A stretch of DNA of 64,000 nucleotides from NCBI GenBank assembly GCA_023653785.1, contig JAMKCH010002926.1, forward strand, positions 1 through 64,000, given 5' to 3'. The translations under genes were made by a program, and so were the position numbers. Positions 1-11,954 of the stretch are shown one piece after another. Position 1 is the first letter of the stretch; each line of letters begins with the position of its first letter. The notes under the pieces are model-generated. The model saw only the letters and a program-made list of their open reading frames with translations. It did no database searches and was not told where the DNA came from. This DNA comes from Ophioderma brevispina. Lineage: Eukaryota; Echinodermata; Ophiuroidea; Amphilepidida; Ophiodermatidae.

Positions 1-615
1 TTAACTCCACAGTCCATTGCACGGAGATTACAAAATTCACTTCCAGAAATTTAAAAAAACAATGCTTGGTCACTATGAGGCAATGAGTTCAACTCCTGTG
101 GGCACAGGTCAATAGCTTTAATTCACAAGTGTATTTTAGAAAACCACCCCTGACAGGTTGGTATAATATATGAACCTAAATACACAAGATCCAGTCATTC
201 AATGCATGTACAGTACAACCAACTGCTGAACTGTGACCTTGCTTGAGAGAACGTGTGCTTCTGGGCATTGTCACACATAATGGTACTCTCCAACAATGGG
301 TCATCTCATCCATTACATGTCAATGTGAACCTGAGAAGTTTATCCACTGTGATGGGTGCGCTAACATCCAATCAAAAGTTTGGTTCTAGCTTGGTTAGGA
401 AATGAAATGACCTTTCCTAGTAGGCATATCTACATGTCCTTACTTCTTAACTAATTGAATCAGAGGCTTTGCACTGCTACATGAGACAACACCCAACTCT
501 GTGCATGACTTGTGAGATTCTAGCCAATCAGTCTTGACTAACATATGCTAGGGTAACTTGCAATTGTAGTGGCTTTTATCTTTTCCGATTTTATACCATC
601 TTCGATGGGAAAAAA
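1..615 (-). repeat. Dispersed repeat family A, copy 1 (inverted, cut by window edge)
   Basis: Reading the minus strand, this stretch matches 3982-4500 and 61406-61870 over several hundred bases. Shared landmarks are a start rich in T followed by CCATCGAAGATGG and TATAA, then blocks such as TTTTGATTGGATG and the run up to GCAATGGACT. It is inverted relative to the other two copies, so 1-615 and 3982-4765 form a long inverted repeat with about 3.4 kb between them. No protein coding was recognised. The family could be the end of a larger transposon or a non-autonomous element; its outer border lies beyond the window. Confidence 0.8.
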
Positions 616-2413
616 AAAAAAAAGGTTATTAGTTATCTACAACCCTTTTGTCATTTGCACGCCAGCCTAAATAAAAATGTTCACGGTCATCATGGGGTTA
701 AAGATTTATTAATGATCCGATTTGGGTCAAATGAGGTTTTATTTTCAAAATTGTTCGTTTGGGAATGTAACCAACAGTCAATACGCATACTTTGTGCTAT
801 ATTTGCGAGGTCAAAATTACTTCTTGGCTATTTTTTGTTTAGGTCAAAAAATGCAAAATGAATTGGACTATAATGTTGATTATAACTGAAATAATGTATA
901 CGTTGTACATCCAGTCAGTCCAAAAATATCTACTAAGGCTGACAGGCTCTAAAAGACTAAAATATGTGGCAAGACTTGTAAATCTTTCAACATGACTATT
1001 GTACATACAAATATGTACCTCTGTTAAAAACTCGGTGACCATTACCTTTCTCCAATAACTGTTTAAAACAACAGTACAATACACTACGCAATCCTTTTAA
1101 TTTGCATTTGCTTATTCCCTTATCACAATTTTAGTTGAAAGGTTGATTTCTTTACATTGCATGATAAGGAATTTCCAATATCGGCTTCAGATACTCAATT
1201 GGAAATTTGTCCAGATTACATGATAAGGGGGGTCATCTGGAGTTCCATCGCTACGGTTGTTCGCTGCTGCGGTCGTGTTTCGGTTTCGGTTGGTCCCAGC
1301 TTGATTACACCGTCAAAATAGGAATGTTAGTTTAAATCCCGGTTTAAGTAGGTATATCGATACATGTATTGGATTTAGCAAACAGGCTTTTCAGAACACA
1401 AATGTAAAACATTTGTTATGTTGTTCGGCGGTCGATGCCTTTCTGTGTGCCCTAGTGATTTTTTGGTCCTCAATCGGTTGTTGTAATCCTTTTTAATGTT
1501 TTTCTTCTTATCAACAAAACTGTCTACCCCGGGGTCTACCAGTTTCGCAATAATGGATGATTTTCACATCCTCCACAAGGTATATTCAAAGACGATATCG
1601 CTATTATCGGTGATGTCTTTCTTTTCTTTTGGATGGACAAGCAAATGTGGATGGTGTGGTAGGGCGCATGGCGGTGGTGAGCCATGTTTTTGGTATTTAC
1701 CAAAAACATGTATCGCCCCCGCACATACGTGATGAAGCCATACAAATTCGCAAGAAGGGGGCCTCCTCTGCCTCTAAAACAATCATCGTGATGAGGGTAC
1801 ACTCTAGATGCCACATGTATGATTCACTGCTTACAAAACATCAGAAACCTGTGGAAGAGTCTAGATCAAGTTTCCAGGAGAAGCAGTGAACCAAGACGCT
1901 GTGATCAAGCCATCAGCCAAGATGGCAAAAGTCTAAAGTAGAGTAAGTGAGGGAAAACATTTGGATTTGTCGCACATAACCTTATCATGTTTATTCACTA
2001 TCCTACAAATATGAATTATTAAATTGCATCGCTCGCTTTAATTCTTCGTTTTAACTCAATCACCCTTACACATAATTCGACCAACCAATATCTGGGGACT
2101 GCACTTTTCTCATCACTTTTATGAAAAATATAGGGCTAAATTACCTGTATGAAGATGATAAACAAAAAACAAGCCTTTACTTTCATTGGTCACAGACAAT
2201 TGGGTGTACATGACATTGGAGTGATTATGCAATTGCAACAACATAATAGAAATGACATACCTGATAAAATTGACCTTTGTAGGTATGTTGTATTCAAAAA
2301 TCATAGTGTAATCAGGAAGGAACTTTTACTCAGTGATCAGTCTAAGTAGTACTTAAACAAACTCATCTACATATGACAAACTCGAAATTGCAACTCAAAA
2401 ATCGCATTCATTT
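616..2413. other. Spacer between family A copies, no gene seen
   Basis: No frame here resembles a known protein. The longest frames (78-92 codons, about 1496-1889) overlap on both strands and have no recognisable motif. A perfect 28-bp palindrome lies at 1683-1710 (13-bp arms around TT). A smaller inverted repeat of GGAATTTCCAAT and ATTGGAAATT flanks about 1180-1200. Confidence 0.5.
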
Positions 2414-2797
2414 TTAAAGGCTGACTGACTCAGAGATTTTGAAATATAGTGTTTTTGTGTGTATGTAGTAATTATAAGTGTTAACTTGACTAAGGATAGT
2501 AAATAAATGGCTCAATTCCAAAGTTGGAGATGAAACACGAGTTTTCGTTTTGATGCAGGTAAAACATTTAAATGGATCATAGAGTCGTCGTAGGAAACAG
2601 TGTACAACTTAAATTCCGAATCCGGATTTATTTTGTTACAAAGTTGTGATTTTCTAATATATGAAGAGAAGCATCGATTTGAGCGTAGCTATTTCACATA
2701 GGGATTACTACGGAGGGCAAGCATTATGTACGTTCAAAAACAAGATTGTTAGAAATTGAGGGCACCCTCAGTTGGAAATTTCTTAGTCAGCCTTTAA
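2414..2797. mobile_element. Small inverted-repeat element with TTAA target sites
   Basis: The ends AGGCTGACT (2418 on) and AGTCAGCCT (ending 2793) are inverted copies, and each is flanked directly by TTAA (2414-2417 and 2794-2797). About 376 bp lie between, with no coding. TTAA duplication is the habit of piggyBac- and Kolobok-type transposases, so this is probably a MITE mobilised by one of these. A lone related end occurs near 24392. Which superfamily is inference. Confidence 0.65.
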
Positions 2798-2877
2798 TTT
2801 CGCAACTGCATTGAGCATGTTCAGAAACTGGCAGCTCGAGATTCGAAACCCTTAACTCGGCAACTTGAACCAAGCGG

Positions 2878-3338
2878 CACTGGCACATTTTCAGAAAGTG
2901 TGAATTTCTTCAATTTCCTCGCAAATGATTGTCTAGGCCACTGGAAGAATAGAGATATATTTTACACATAAAAATAACATACCCAATAGCAGATAGGGAC
3001 ATTAGTAAGAGGCTAAAGACATCCAGGAATTGAATTATAATCAACAAATGTGTCGTTTACATGAATATGATAGACTCGTACTCATTGATATTAAAACCAC
3101 AAAAGGTCATAGACCGGTCAAACAAGGTCCATGCCATGAGAATCAACACTGGCGTGTGTTTTGTGTTACACGCCATTTCCGCGTCGTCTGCTAAATTAAT
3201 GTCCGTTTACCCATAAGCGCGCTGATTTGGGCTAAATAATTTCTGGTGAGGGCTAATGTATATAAAAGCTTTATAACCATGCAAAAATATAAGTTTTGAA
3301 AAAATTAGAGGGCGCACTATTTTTCAAATGTGCCAGTG
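2878..3338. mobile_element. Candidate MITE with CACTGGCACATTT ends
   Basis: CACTGGCACATTTT at 2878 and AAATGTGCCAGTG ending at 3338 form 13-bp terminal inverted repeats about 460 bp apart. No coding lies between. I could not identify a clean target duplication, so the exact ends and the superfamily are open. Confidence 0.45.
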
Positions 3339-3981
3339 TCTCTTTAAATAACTCAAAGTTTTTTGGCAGCGATCAAGGAACACTTTTAGAGTACTACAGC
3401 TAGAAGAAGCCTTTCGATTACCAAAATACCAAACGTGTGGTTTATTTGTTACTGTCCCGGGCTTACTCTGTACCCGAACTCTTTACTATTTAATCTATAA
3501 GATGAAACGCATTTAGAACCATTTCATGACCAAACAGCCACGGTAGTAAGTTACCACATGTATAGGAAAAATATGCATGCCAATGCATATGAAGTGCAAA
3601 TGCAGTACAATAGGACCAACGTTGAATTCGTGTTTTGAAACTGAGCGAAAGGCGGAGGGCTACATCATAAAATATTTAATACTTACGTTCTTTTTGTAAG
3701 CTACTCTCGACAGAGAACGATTTAATTCTTCCAGAGGAGCGTACAAATACTTTGTTCATATGTACAATGGTAGTAGACCCTATTATGTTGCTAGAAACGT
3801 TGCGCTATGAACAAAATGAACCACCGTCACATCGTTGATCGATCCACACTCACATCTGCTCGGTATGATTGAGAAGTCAGCCTGCCAGCCATGTAGCTAA
3901 TACCAACTTCGGGTGTCAGCTGTACGCAATGTAGAAAGTAGTTATAGGCATGTACAAAACATGACCGGGACTATGGATGGA

Positions 3982-4765
3982 TTTTTCCATCGAAGATGGT
4001 ATAAATCGGAAAGATTAAAGCCAGCTAATTGCAAGTTACCCTAGCCTATGTGTAGCAAGCAATTGATTGGCAGCAGCATATTCACAGTCATGCCACAGAG
4101 GTGGGTGGTGTATATGTTGCAGTGTAAGTCCTCTTGTTCCCACTTGGTTTTAAAATTAAGGATATGGACATGCTACTAGGAAGTCAGTTACATTCCTAAG
4201 CGGCTAGAAACAAAACTTTTGATTGGATGATAGAGCACCCATCACAGTGGATTAACTTCGCAGTTCATTGACATGTAATGGATGATATGACCCATGGTTT
4301 GAGGAGTACCATTATGTGTAAAAATAGTCTTTACAATTCCCAGATAGCACACACTATGAGTTTCAATATGCTCATAAACAAAGGGCACAGGAGTTGATAC
4401 TTCAGTTGCCTCATAGTGTCAAGCATTATGTGAAACTTGCTTCCTGTAAGTGAATTTTTGTAATCTCGGTGCAATGGACTTGTGGTTTAAAAATATTTAG
4501 AATCTATTTGATAACAGGGGCACTCACCTATGAAATGGATTGGCTGTATAAAGGTGGCATTTTTCAAACAGTGGTATCACAATTAAAGGTTGATGCTATT
4601 GAATATGTTGTTGATGCCTGAAATAATATACTGTGGTTATATTCTCCTCTCTAATAACGAGAGGGGATTTCCTATGATCCGAGTATTTTTACACTAACAT
4701 ATTAAGTACTAAAAAGTCACTCGCGAAGCGTGGATGTCTTTAAAAGACTTTCTTGTTAAATTGTT
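3982..4765 (+). repeat. Dispersed repeat family A, copy 2
   Basis: This copy begins with ATTTTTCCATCGAAGATGG and runs parallel to 61406-62340. The later part shares ACTGTGG, a CTCTAATA...GAGAGGGG block and a final TTTAAAAGACT block, so the repeat unit is at least 780 bp. The minus strand of 1-615 is the matching inverted copy. No coding was recognised. Confidence 0.8.
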
Positions 4766-5389
4766 TTCCTCACTATGAACATGCTCTACTGTAGATTTTT
4801 CATACACCCACTCTGGGGTTCTTGAGCTGGCCACGTATACTGGGGCATCCCTGTAGTCTGTGGTCTATGGTCAAAGCACACCAAACAAACAGGCATTGGT
4901 TAGTCTGTAGTATGGGAAGTATATATTAGAAGCCATGGGTTTCAGAAGATGAAATTAAATGACAACTTACGGGGAGGTTACAATTATGGGACTTGAGGTG
5001 GGGGAATTACCAATAGAAGGTTTAATGTTGAGATATAATAGGGCAAAATTTAAAACAGTTTCAGAGATATGCCCTTAAAGATTTTGTGAATTTGGACCAA
5101 TCGGAGTAAAGCATTATATGCAGCCTGATTTGTAGACCGGAAGAAGAAGCTAATCGGCGTAGATGGCACCAAACATTTGAACCCCCTGCATACTGCTTCA
5201 GTCAGTGGTTCTTCTGAAAATCGCCCAAGCTTTCAACTTAGTAGCATTTTTAGGGTGTTTGAAAATAAACATGACAAAGAAAAGCTTGAAGTATTCAATC
5301 AATTAATCAATCAAATAAATCAATCCAAACAATCAAACTGTAGTTTATTCACTCACATTATAACAAAAAACAGTGATGATAATGACACT
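4766..5389. other. No gene seen
   Basis: A+T-rich sequence with no recognised protein, RNA or clear repeat structure. A 96-codon frame at 5177-5467 on the plus strand has no recognisable motif and overlaps the start of the kelch remnant on the other strand. Confidence 0.4.
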
Positions 5390-6790
5390 GTGAGTTTTTC
5401 CCTTGTTAAGCAATTGTTCCGCATCCTTCAAAAGTGGAAGGTTGAGCAATCACTTAATAGTTTGTGAACATAAAAGCCTTGTTACACGTAGTGCTATGAT
5501 GTTACACTCTGACCATTAACGAGGCCGAGGATTCGCCCTCCATGTACCACCGCATATAGATATAAAACTGTTCAGGTATACGGTTCGTGGTGTGTGCCCA
5601 ATACTAGTGTGGTTGGTGTGTATGCCCGTAGGATTTTCATGCTAAATTGAATTTTGTTGCTGTTTGGCGTTTCAATAGTACCCCAAACTGTCAGAAAATG
5701 ATGGGTTGCAAATTTTCATATGAGCCCCTTCGTCAAGGGGTAAATGTTATACAGGGAAAAATTTAAAATCAGAGGTCAAATTGTGTTTTAATTGTACACT
5801 AACGCGTTCGTCTAGTATAAGGATTAGAAAATTATAGTTGCCTAGTTCCAACCTTAGTTAAGCGGTATAAGCCATATGGATTCAGGTCACCTGGGGGCTA
5901 GGGGTAAATGCTCCGATGTTGTTGGAATGAAAGTGGGTTTGTTTCAAAGGATTCATTGTGTCATATGAAAAAGAAAATGCTTTTTAATTGATACTTGTGA
6001 TATCACCATTGCGGATATCCAGGCAAAAAGATCTTGTGACCCCCATAGCCATGTAGACCTTTGCGACATTTTGCGATGAATTAGCCAACAAATATCACAC
6101 ACTGTAAAATAAATACATTTTTGGATCCTGTGAGACAATACAAACACTTATCACCAGTTTCAACCAAAATCTGAGCATTGGGTAATTTTTACCCCAGGGA
6201 TTGCATTGAACCATTATGGGGCTAATAGCGCTTAACTAAAGGTCAGAACCTAGGCAAATATATACTTTTTCTAATCCTATAAGGAGACGAACATGTTAAT
6301 GTACATTAAAACACAATTTGACTCGATTTTAAATTTTTCCCTGTAATAACATTTCCCCCCTTGAGGAAGGGGGCAGCAGTCCGAAAATTTGCACCCCATC
6401 ATTTTCTGACTAGCTGGTCCCTATTGAATGAAAAACAGCAAGAAAATCAACTTCAGCACCAAAATCCTACGGGAACTGTTTCATTGACATACCAACCCAC
6501 ACTATACTGGTTGTTTACATGATACTAGTCGACCTCTTGGAGAACTCTGTCGTTTTCTCCATTGCCACCAATGAAAAACAAGAAGTTGTTCATGTGGACC
6601 AATGCGAAGCTTGTGCCGTGGTCGTTGTAACTGAGGTAATAGCTGCCATCTGTCCACACTACCATCATACTTCCAGAAACGTTGACAGGTAGGTTCCCAA
6701 GTAATGACAGGGGACGGTTTTCTCGGATGTGGCAAACTTGGAAATACGTCTTGCACTTCAACATTTGTTGGTTGAGATGCAGCCGCTTGT
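5390..6790 (-). pseudogene. KLHL locus 1: kelch-domain remnant split by a fold-back element
   Basis: The minus strand from about 6790 to 6511 encodes a kelch blade closely matching the intact gene at 42660-43853. It shows VITWEPTCQRFWKYDGSVDRW and then, after one frameshift, FALVHMNNFLFFIGGNGEND and RVLQEVD, against IEWKLTRYSFWRFDIGKDKW, FTLVYIGVYIFLIGG and SVLQEVD in the intact gene. The reading frame stops where a 913-bp inverted-repeat element (5598-6510) enters. A further segment at about 5390-5560 resembles 16500-16660 in the locus 2 kelch region, so it is probably the continuation on the far side. Kelch domains form a beta-propeller that holds substrates for a Cullin-3 ubiquitin ligase. 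No matching BTB or BACK exon was found upstream, so this is a relic. The blade match is strong; the part below 5598 is weaker. Confidence 0.7.
5598..6510. mobile_element. 913-bp fold-back element with long inverted arms
   Basis: The left arm (about 5598-5920) and right arm (about 6180-6510) are inverted copies over more than 300 bp, including TCAGAAAATGATGGG, GGGAAAAATTTAAAATC and GTCAAATTGTGTTTTAA. The spacer is about 260 bp and has no recognised coding. The outer ends read CCAATACTAGTGTGG and, inverted, CCAGTATAGTGTGG. It interrupts the kelch remnant. No target duplication was clear. Such elements are usually moved by a transposase supplied elsewhere. Confidence 0.8.
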
Positions 6791-7427
6791 CTATAAAATC
6801 ATCTTATGTAACTGCACCCCAGCCAAAATTCCAAAATAGGAAGATTTAAACTACCTTACACAGGGGGACTGCATGTACAATATACAGGCTGCCCAAAAAA
6901 GTTTTCCTTCCATCAATTGCCCATTTAAACAATATTAAAAAATACAAAATCACAAGTTTTTACTTTCTCCTATACCACGGAGGGTGAGATTTAAAGGTGG
7001 GTGTTCCGACTTATGTGTATCTTGTTCTCCACTTGATATGAGAGCCTGGCACCTGCATACACTTACCATCAAGTATCGTGGGAAACGAACTTGCGGTTTT
7101 GATAATAGAAGCGATAATGCACATTGCAAGGCCCTATTCACTAATGTGCTAGTAATATTGATGGTTAACCACTAAAACGACAGTTTTTTGTTTATATCTT
7201 TGCAAAGAAGTGGATTTGGAAGCTGAAATTTCAGGACGATAATGAGAAAAATACGGTCTTTCATCTGATATCAAAATTTATACTACTTCCGGTTAAATCA
7301 GGGGGGCCCAGAGGCGATCGGAACAAGCACCTTTAATATTGGTATGTTGTCTTTACTCCATGCTTGTTTGAGGTCTGACTGTTTTATAAAGATTTATATT
7401 GATTTTACGACAACCACTGAAAATGGG
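6791..7427. other. No gene seen
   Basis: Two overlapping frames on opposite strands at 6950-7175 (63 codons each) match nothing I know. No tRNA, repeat array or transposon end was identified. Confidence 0.4.
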
Positions 7428-7608
7428 CTTTGTACTGGCTTATTATAATCGACGAAACGAAACGAAACAGGCTCAGTGCACCCATTGGATTACACGCTTT
7501 ATTCCGTCAGAGTATAAAATGTATGATAACGGAATAAAGCGTGTAATCCAATGGGTGCACTGAGCCTGTTTCGTTTCGTTTCGTCGAATATAATAAGCCC
7601 TTTGTACT
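7428..7608. mobile_element. Hairpin MITE, copy 1, with 9-bp target duplication
   Basis: The element 7437-7599 is one near-perfect palindrome of 163 bp. It begins GGCTTATTATAATCGACG and ends with the inverse, with arms of about 70 bp around a short AT-rich centre. It is flanked on both sides by the same 9 bases, CTTTGTACT (7428-7436 and 7600-7608). Such duplications fit Mutator-like or Merlin-like transposases; the superfamily is inference. It carries no coding. Confidence 0.88.
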
Positions 7609-7624
7609 AAACGGAACAAAATAG

Positions 7625-7804
7625 GCCCTGAACGGCTTATTATATTCGACGAAACGAAACGAAACGGGCTCAGTGCCCCAATTGAATTACATGCTTTATT
7701 CCGTCAGAGTGTAAAATGTACGATCACGGAATAAAGCGTGTAATCCAATGGGTGCACTGAGCCCGTTTCGTTTTGTTTCGTCGAATATAATAAGCGCCCT
7801 GAAC
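7625..7804. mobile_element. Hairpin MITE, copy 2, with 8-9-bp target duplication
   Basis: The element 7634-7795 is a second copy of the palindrome at 7437-7599, with a handful of differences. GCCCTGAAC flanks it on both sides (7625-7633 and 7796-7804); if the last base of the element is counted differently the duplication is 8 bases. Only 16 bp separate the two target duplications, so two independent insertions hit almost the same place. Confidence 0.88.
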
Positions 7805-9818
7805 TTCAGTATGTTGTGTTTAATGCATAGCTTTTGAAGTACAAGATAGGTGAAAGGAAAAACGCCGAAACTTTGCCTGCGTACGTGCTGACTTCTCCCA
7901 GAACCATCAGTATGACGATTTCGCACAGTTCTATGTTGGTCAAACTTAGTCTTCTTTGGAAGCACTCTTTTTTCATTGGGATACATCGCAGCAATTTTCT
8001 GCCTCATTAATTGCTTGATAACTTATGGTTTCCCAGTAGCATTTAGCCATGAAAGACCATTTGTCTCTCTTGGTGTATACACTATCCACTACACTGATGC
8101 TTATAGTCAATAGTCAAATTTCCCTTCAATACAAATTACATTCAAATAAGAGACTTGAAGTCACGGATGGGAAACACAGTCTTTTATTCATTCTATTGTG
8201 TTATAATTACACACAGCAATCAATAACAATTCATACACTGAAAAAAATCATCACGAATGGAAAAAGAGATGTAAAAGAAGAGAACTAAGAAAACGACAGT
8301 AGTACCTTGACAGGTTTTGTTTCAACCTGCTCACTTCAACAAAACTCATGATATTTTCTGTTTGGAATGGCCTATAGACACAAATTGAAATTCTCTAGAA
8401 GCCTAACAAAATGCTCTTTTACGTTATGAAAGGATTTATTGCAATTATGTTTTCAGTATTGCAGTAAATATGTTTATTTCATCTACTATTGGGGTAAACT
8501 CCAAGATACCCTTTAGCTACAGATTTAGCTAAAAAATAAACGGTCTGGATGACATTTTTTCATGCAAATATGCATTTTTTTTATAATGGTTGACATTTCT
8601 CAACATGTGCAGTGCAAACACTCACAATTGAGTAAACCTCCGATTGAGCTTGGCAAACTTTTTTTATTTAATTTAGCAGCTCCAAATTATTCTAAAAACC
8701 TCGTGTGTCTATACAATTCTACACATTTGAATTATTGGTACAGCAGATAAGTGTTTTTAATTTTGTAGGTCAAAAACTTAGCAGATTTGTTCAAAAGTTT
8801 GCCCACTTTTGGTACGAATTACAAACAAATATGCACTTTAAAATTTGTCATGGCTCGTCATATGTTTTAATTTTGAAAGTCAAAAACTTAAAATAGTAAG
8901 GGTTGCATTTGTATCTAACTCAGAAGTTGGTAAAGTTTTATTTTTAATTTTTCAAGTTTTTTACATCATAATTATCGTTTTTTCCGGCTGGGCCCTTTGT
9001 TTAAAATGGCCGCCAAATCCTCCAAATCAGACATTAAAATGAAATTTTCTATAATATTTGCACATTTGAGTAATGTTAAAATATTGCAATATTAAACAGT
9101 TTCATAAGGACTGTCCACCCCCATTATCCATGAAACAAACAAAAAATTAATGAAAGTGGCCCTCAAAAACATGATTTTGGCCAAAAATGCCCTTTCACTA
9201 TACGTTTGTAAAATTGCTTATCATTGTTCTATGTTATTTGGAACCAATGTGATTTTTCATTTTAATGCACTTAAATACATGATGAAAACAATGTGGTTAT
9301 TAAAGTTCAATCTCGATTTTTATGGGATGGGAGCCCTTTTCCAAAATGGCTGTCCAAACAACATAGAATGTTAATATTTTGCACATTTGAACCAAACAAT
9401 TGTAGAGTAGAGTGAGTTAACAGGACTTATAAACCAATGTATAATATCACATAGAGAGTAAATTTGTGGGTAAACCATGTAATATCTTAATTTGCAAAAT
9501 AAAACTGCCTCACTTTTCCAGAGTCAGAATAACATCCTGATTTATAGGTTTTTACTGCAAATGTCTATAGTATTTCCTCTCAAACAAGCATCTAGGAAAG
9601 GAAGTTAACAATGCCGGGCATTGTCATATATACAAGTATATAATAGAAGCACATATTACCAAAATTGAATGTTAATTTTTTTAAAACTCTCGTCTTACCA
9701 AGCTTTTATTTTACACGGATTAGCAAGGGTGGTGAGGTTACCCTCCCCCGTGGAATACGTTTTAAATCAACGATGACTTTGATACACTGACCTCTACCCA
9801 TGGAAGCGGTCAGAGGCG
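7805..9818. other. A+T-rich spacer with a diverged internal duplication, no gene seen
   Basis: Frames of 60-100 codons occur on both strands but none shows a recognisable domain. About 8990-9070 and 9325-9395 share an order of blocks (GGGCCCTTT / GGAGCCCTTT, AAAATGGC, then TTTGCACATTTGA), suggesting an old duplication about 340 bp apart. Confidence 0.45.
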
Positions 9819-9995
9819 CCGATTGAAACATCAGGAAGTTTGTTTTTGGACCTCTACAATATGGCGGGGAAACAATATGCATACACCTTGTCCAACAATA
9901 GACCAGCTGTGTGGAATATTTGCACCAGCAGGTGTATGCATTGTTTCCGCCATATTGGTAGAGTTCCAAAACCAACTTCCCGTTGTTTCAATCGG
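9819..9995. mobile_element. Fold-back MITE of about 177 bp
   Basis: The two halves are inverted copies with arms of about 68 bp. The left arm reads CCGATTGAAACA, AGGAAGTT, ATGGCGG and GCATACACCT; the right arm is the inverse (AGGTGTATGCATTGTTTCC ... CAATCGG). About 40 bp form the loop. It lies between short minus-strand frames that match no known family. Confidence 0.8.
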
Positions 9996-11914
9996 AGACC
10001 ATTCAACTGTGTCGGCTAGCCCGCTATCCATGTAATACTGGACGTCGAGCCCTATTCCTTTCATCTTATCTATTGTTCTCTTTTGTTATGCCTGTTCCGC
10101 AAAAATAATGGGCATACAAACAAAAAGACACACAATAGGAATTGGTCAAGAAACAACGTCTACCATTGTTTAGGGGGAGGATTATTTAAAATTATTAATC
10201 GCTTATGGACACCTCCCGTGTCGTAACATTGGGTCTATCAAAACAGATCGTATGAGACAACATAAAAGCAAGGAGGATTAAAATAAGGAGATTGACATTG
10301 GGACGAACAATGGTCCCTGGGCCTTGATTACAGGGGGGCGTATAACGACTCGGGTTAGATTTTAAGGGGTGAGACACAGCACTGAAAAGTCCAGTCAAAA
10401 CTCGGGGATAGGCGATTTCTTGTTGACTATTGGACCTTTCAACGTTAAAATTGGTGTATATGAAAGCTGTGAATTGGAATTTTGAATGATTATAATATAG
10501 AATATACGGTTAATGAATTCTGTTTTACACAAAAACAAAGTGTAGGGAACTAAAACTATTTCCAAGGGATTTCAATGACGGGACCCGAATGTGTAGAAAA
10601 AACTCAAAGGGGCTGTAGCAACAAATTATAACCTTATTCATAAAAATCGATTAAATAAACTAAAAGAACCGTAAAGGAGCTAAATTTTGATACTAAACAT
10701 ACCAAATTCGACCTTGAAATAACTGAAATAGGCGCATTTGAAAAAACAAAATAATTCACATGTGAACATTCAGTGTAGGAACCCCTTATTAAACTAGGGG
10801 TGGACATGGTGCGATCGGGGGGCGCTATATATAGCCGAGTCTTGAAAATGCGGAAGTTCATACCTCTCATGGTTACAAACGGTGAACACGCAACTCGATA
10901 CTTGTGAGGTTAATTAAATACAGGCGGACATAAATTCGTGGTATGCACGAACTTTCGAATTTTGCCCCTAGCCAATTGAGGGGTGTAAAGAGCAAAAGAC
11001 GAACAGGCGCTAAGTGTCAACTCCCCCTGATAAAAGTCGGTCAGGCTGACTGCAACAGCGTTTTCTTCTTATTTGTGTGGCGCAAGCAGTTTACTCTTTC
11101 AAAATTAAAAAGTTTGTGGTGTTCCAAATGGGGGTTAAAGGTGAATCCAGAGACGGCATTACTGTCAATATTCTTTGAATAAATAAATTAGAATATAATA
11201 TTAGGGATACAAACCAATGAACGTGGGCCTTTGTATTATATAGAAGAAATGTTAATTGTTATAATATTAAAAACACACACGTGCAACGCTCCACGGCCAG
11301 TTAAATTAGCTTTAGCTGAGAATTGTTTTAAACGAATACATTTGTCTTTTGCTTTTCACGTCTCTACTTATTTAATGATACAAATTTTGTTAAAAAGAAA
11401 AAAATAAAAAACTTAAAAAAAGCAAAAATTGTTTTTTCAATTTTGATAGGCTGTAGATTCAAACACAATCAACAGATGAATGCCAAAGACCGAATAACCA
11501 TCGTCTGATTTTTTATTCCTGTCAGTAAACGCATAGTGTCGATGTAAGAACTAATTTGGAGGGGATGTGTTGGATAAAAAAAAAAAATAACAGCTGATGA
11601 AATGCTAACTTTGTCAACCGGATATGATGCTTGAACCCCTTTTACATAAAACTTGTTGATTACAAATGTAAAAGGCTCATACCAGATTCATTGCTAGATT
11701 GTCTAAAAGTGTGAGACCGTATCGATTCTTTGTTTGGCGTCAATCAAAGAACGATAAAGTGTCATGAACATCGGGGCTGAGTGAAGAGGAGGATGAGGAG
11801 AAATACGTAGTGTGAGGAGTGACCAAACAACTCTAAACCTATTGGACCAGGAGGCAATGGTTTTGGGGTGTATAATAAGTATAATAGGGCTGTTTTGATA
11901 TTAGAGTGATCGGG

Positions 11915-11954
11915 GCGCATGGCTACAGAGTGCATAGCTCTGTAGCCATGGCGC
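11915..11954. repeat. Near-perfect inverted repeat
   Basis: ATGGCTACAGAG and CTCTGTAGCCAT face each other across a few bases. GCGC on each side extends the pairing to about 17 bp per arm, with one extra base on one side. It could be a small mobile element end or a transcribed hairpin; nothing nearby decides. Confidence 0.6.

Noticed and set aside
7805..8010. Minus-strand frames here as a decayed BACK exon of KLHL locus 1
   Set aside because: The place is right, and a few residues (LPKK, FFLSP) echo the other BACK exons. However, no continuous match or acceptor before GATCT was found.
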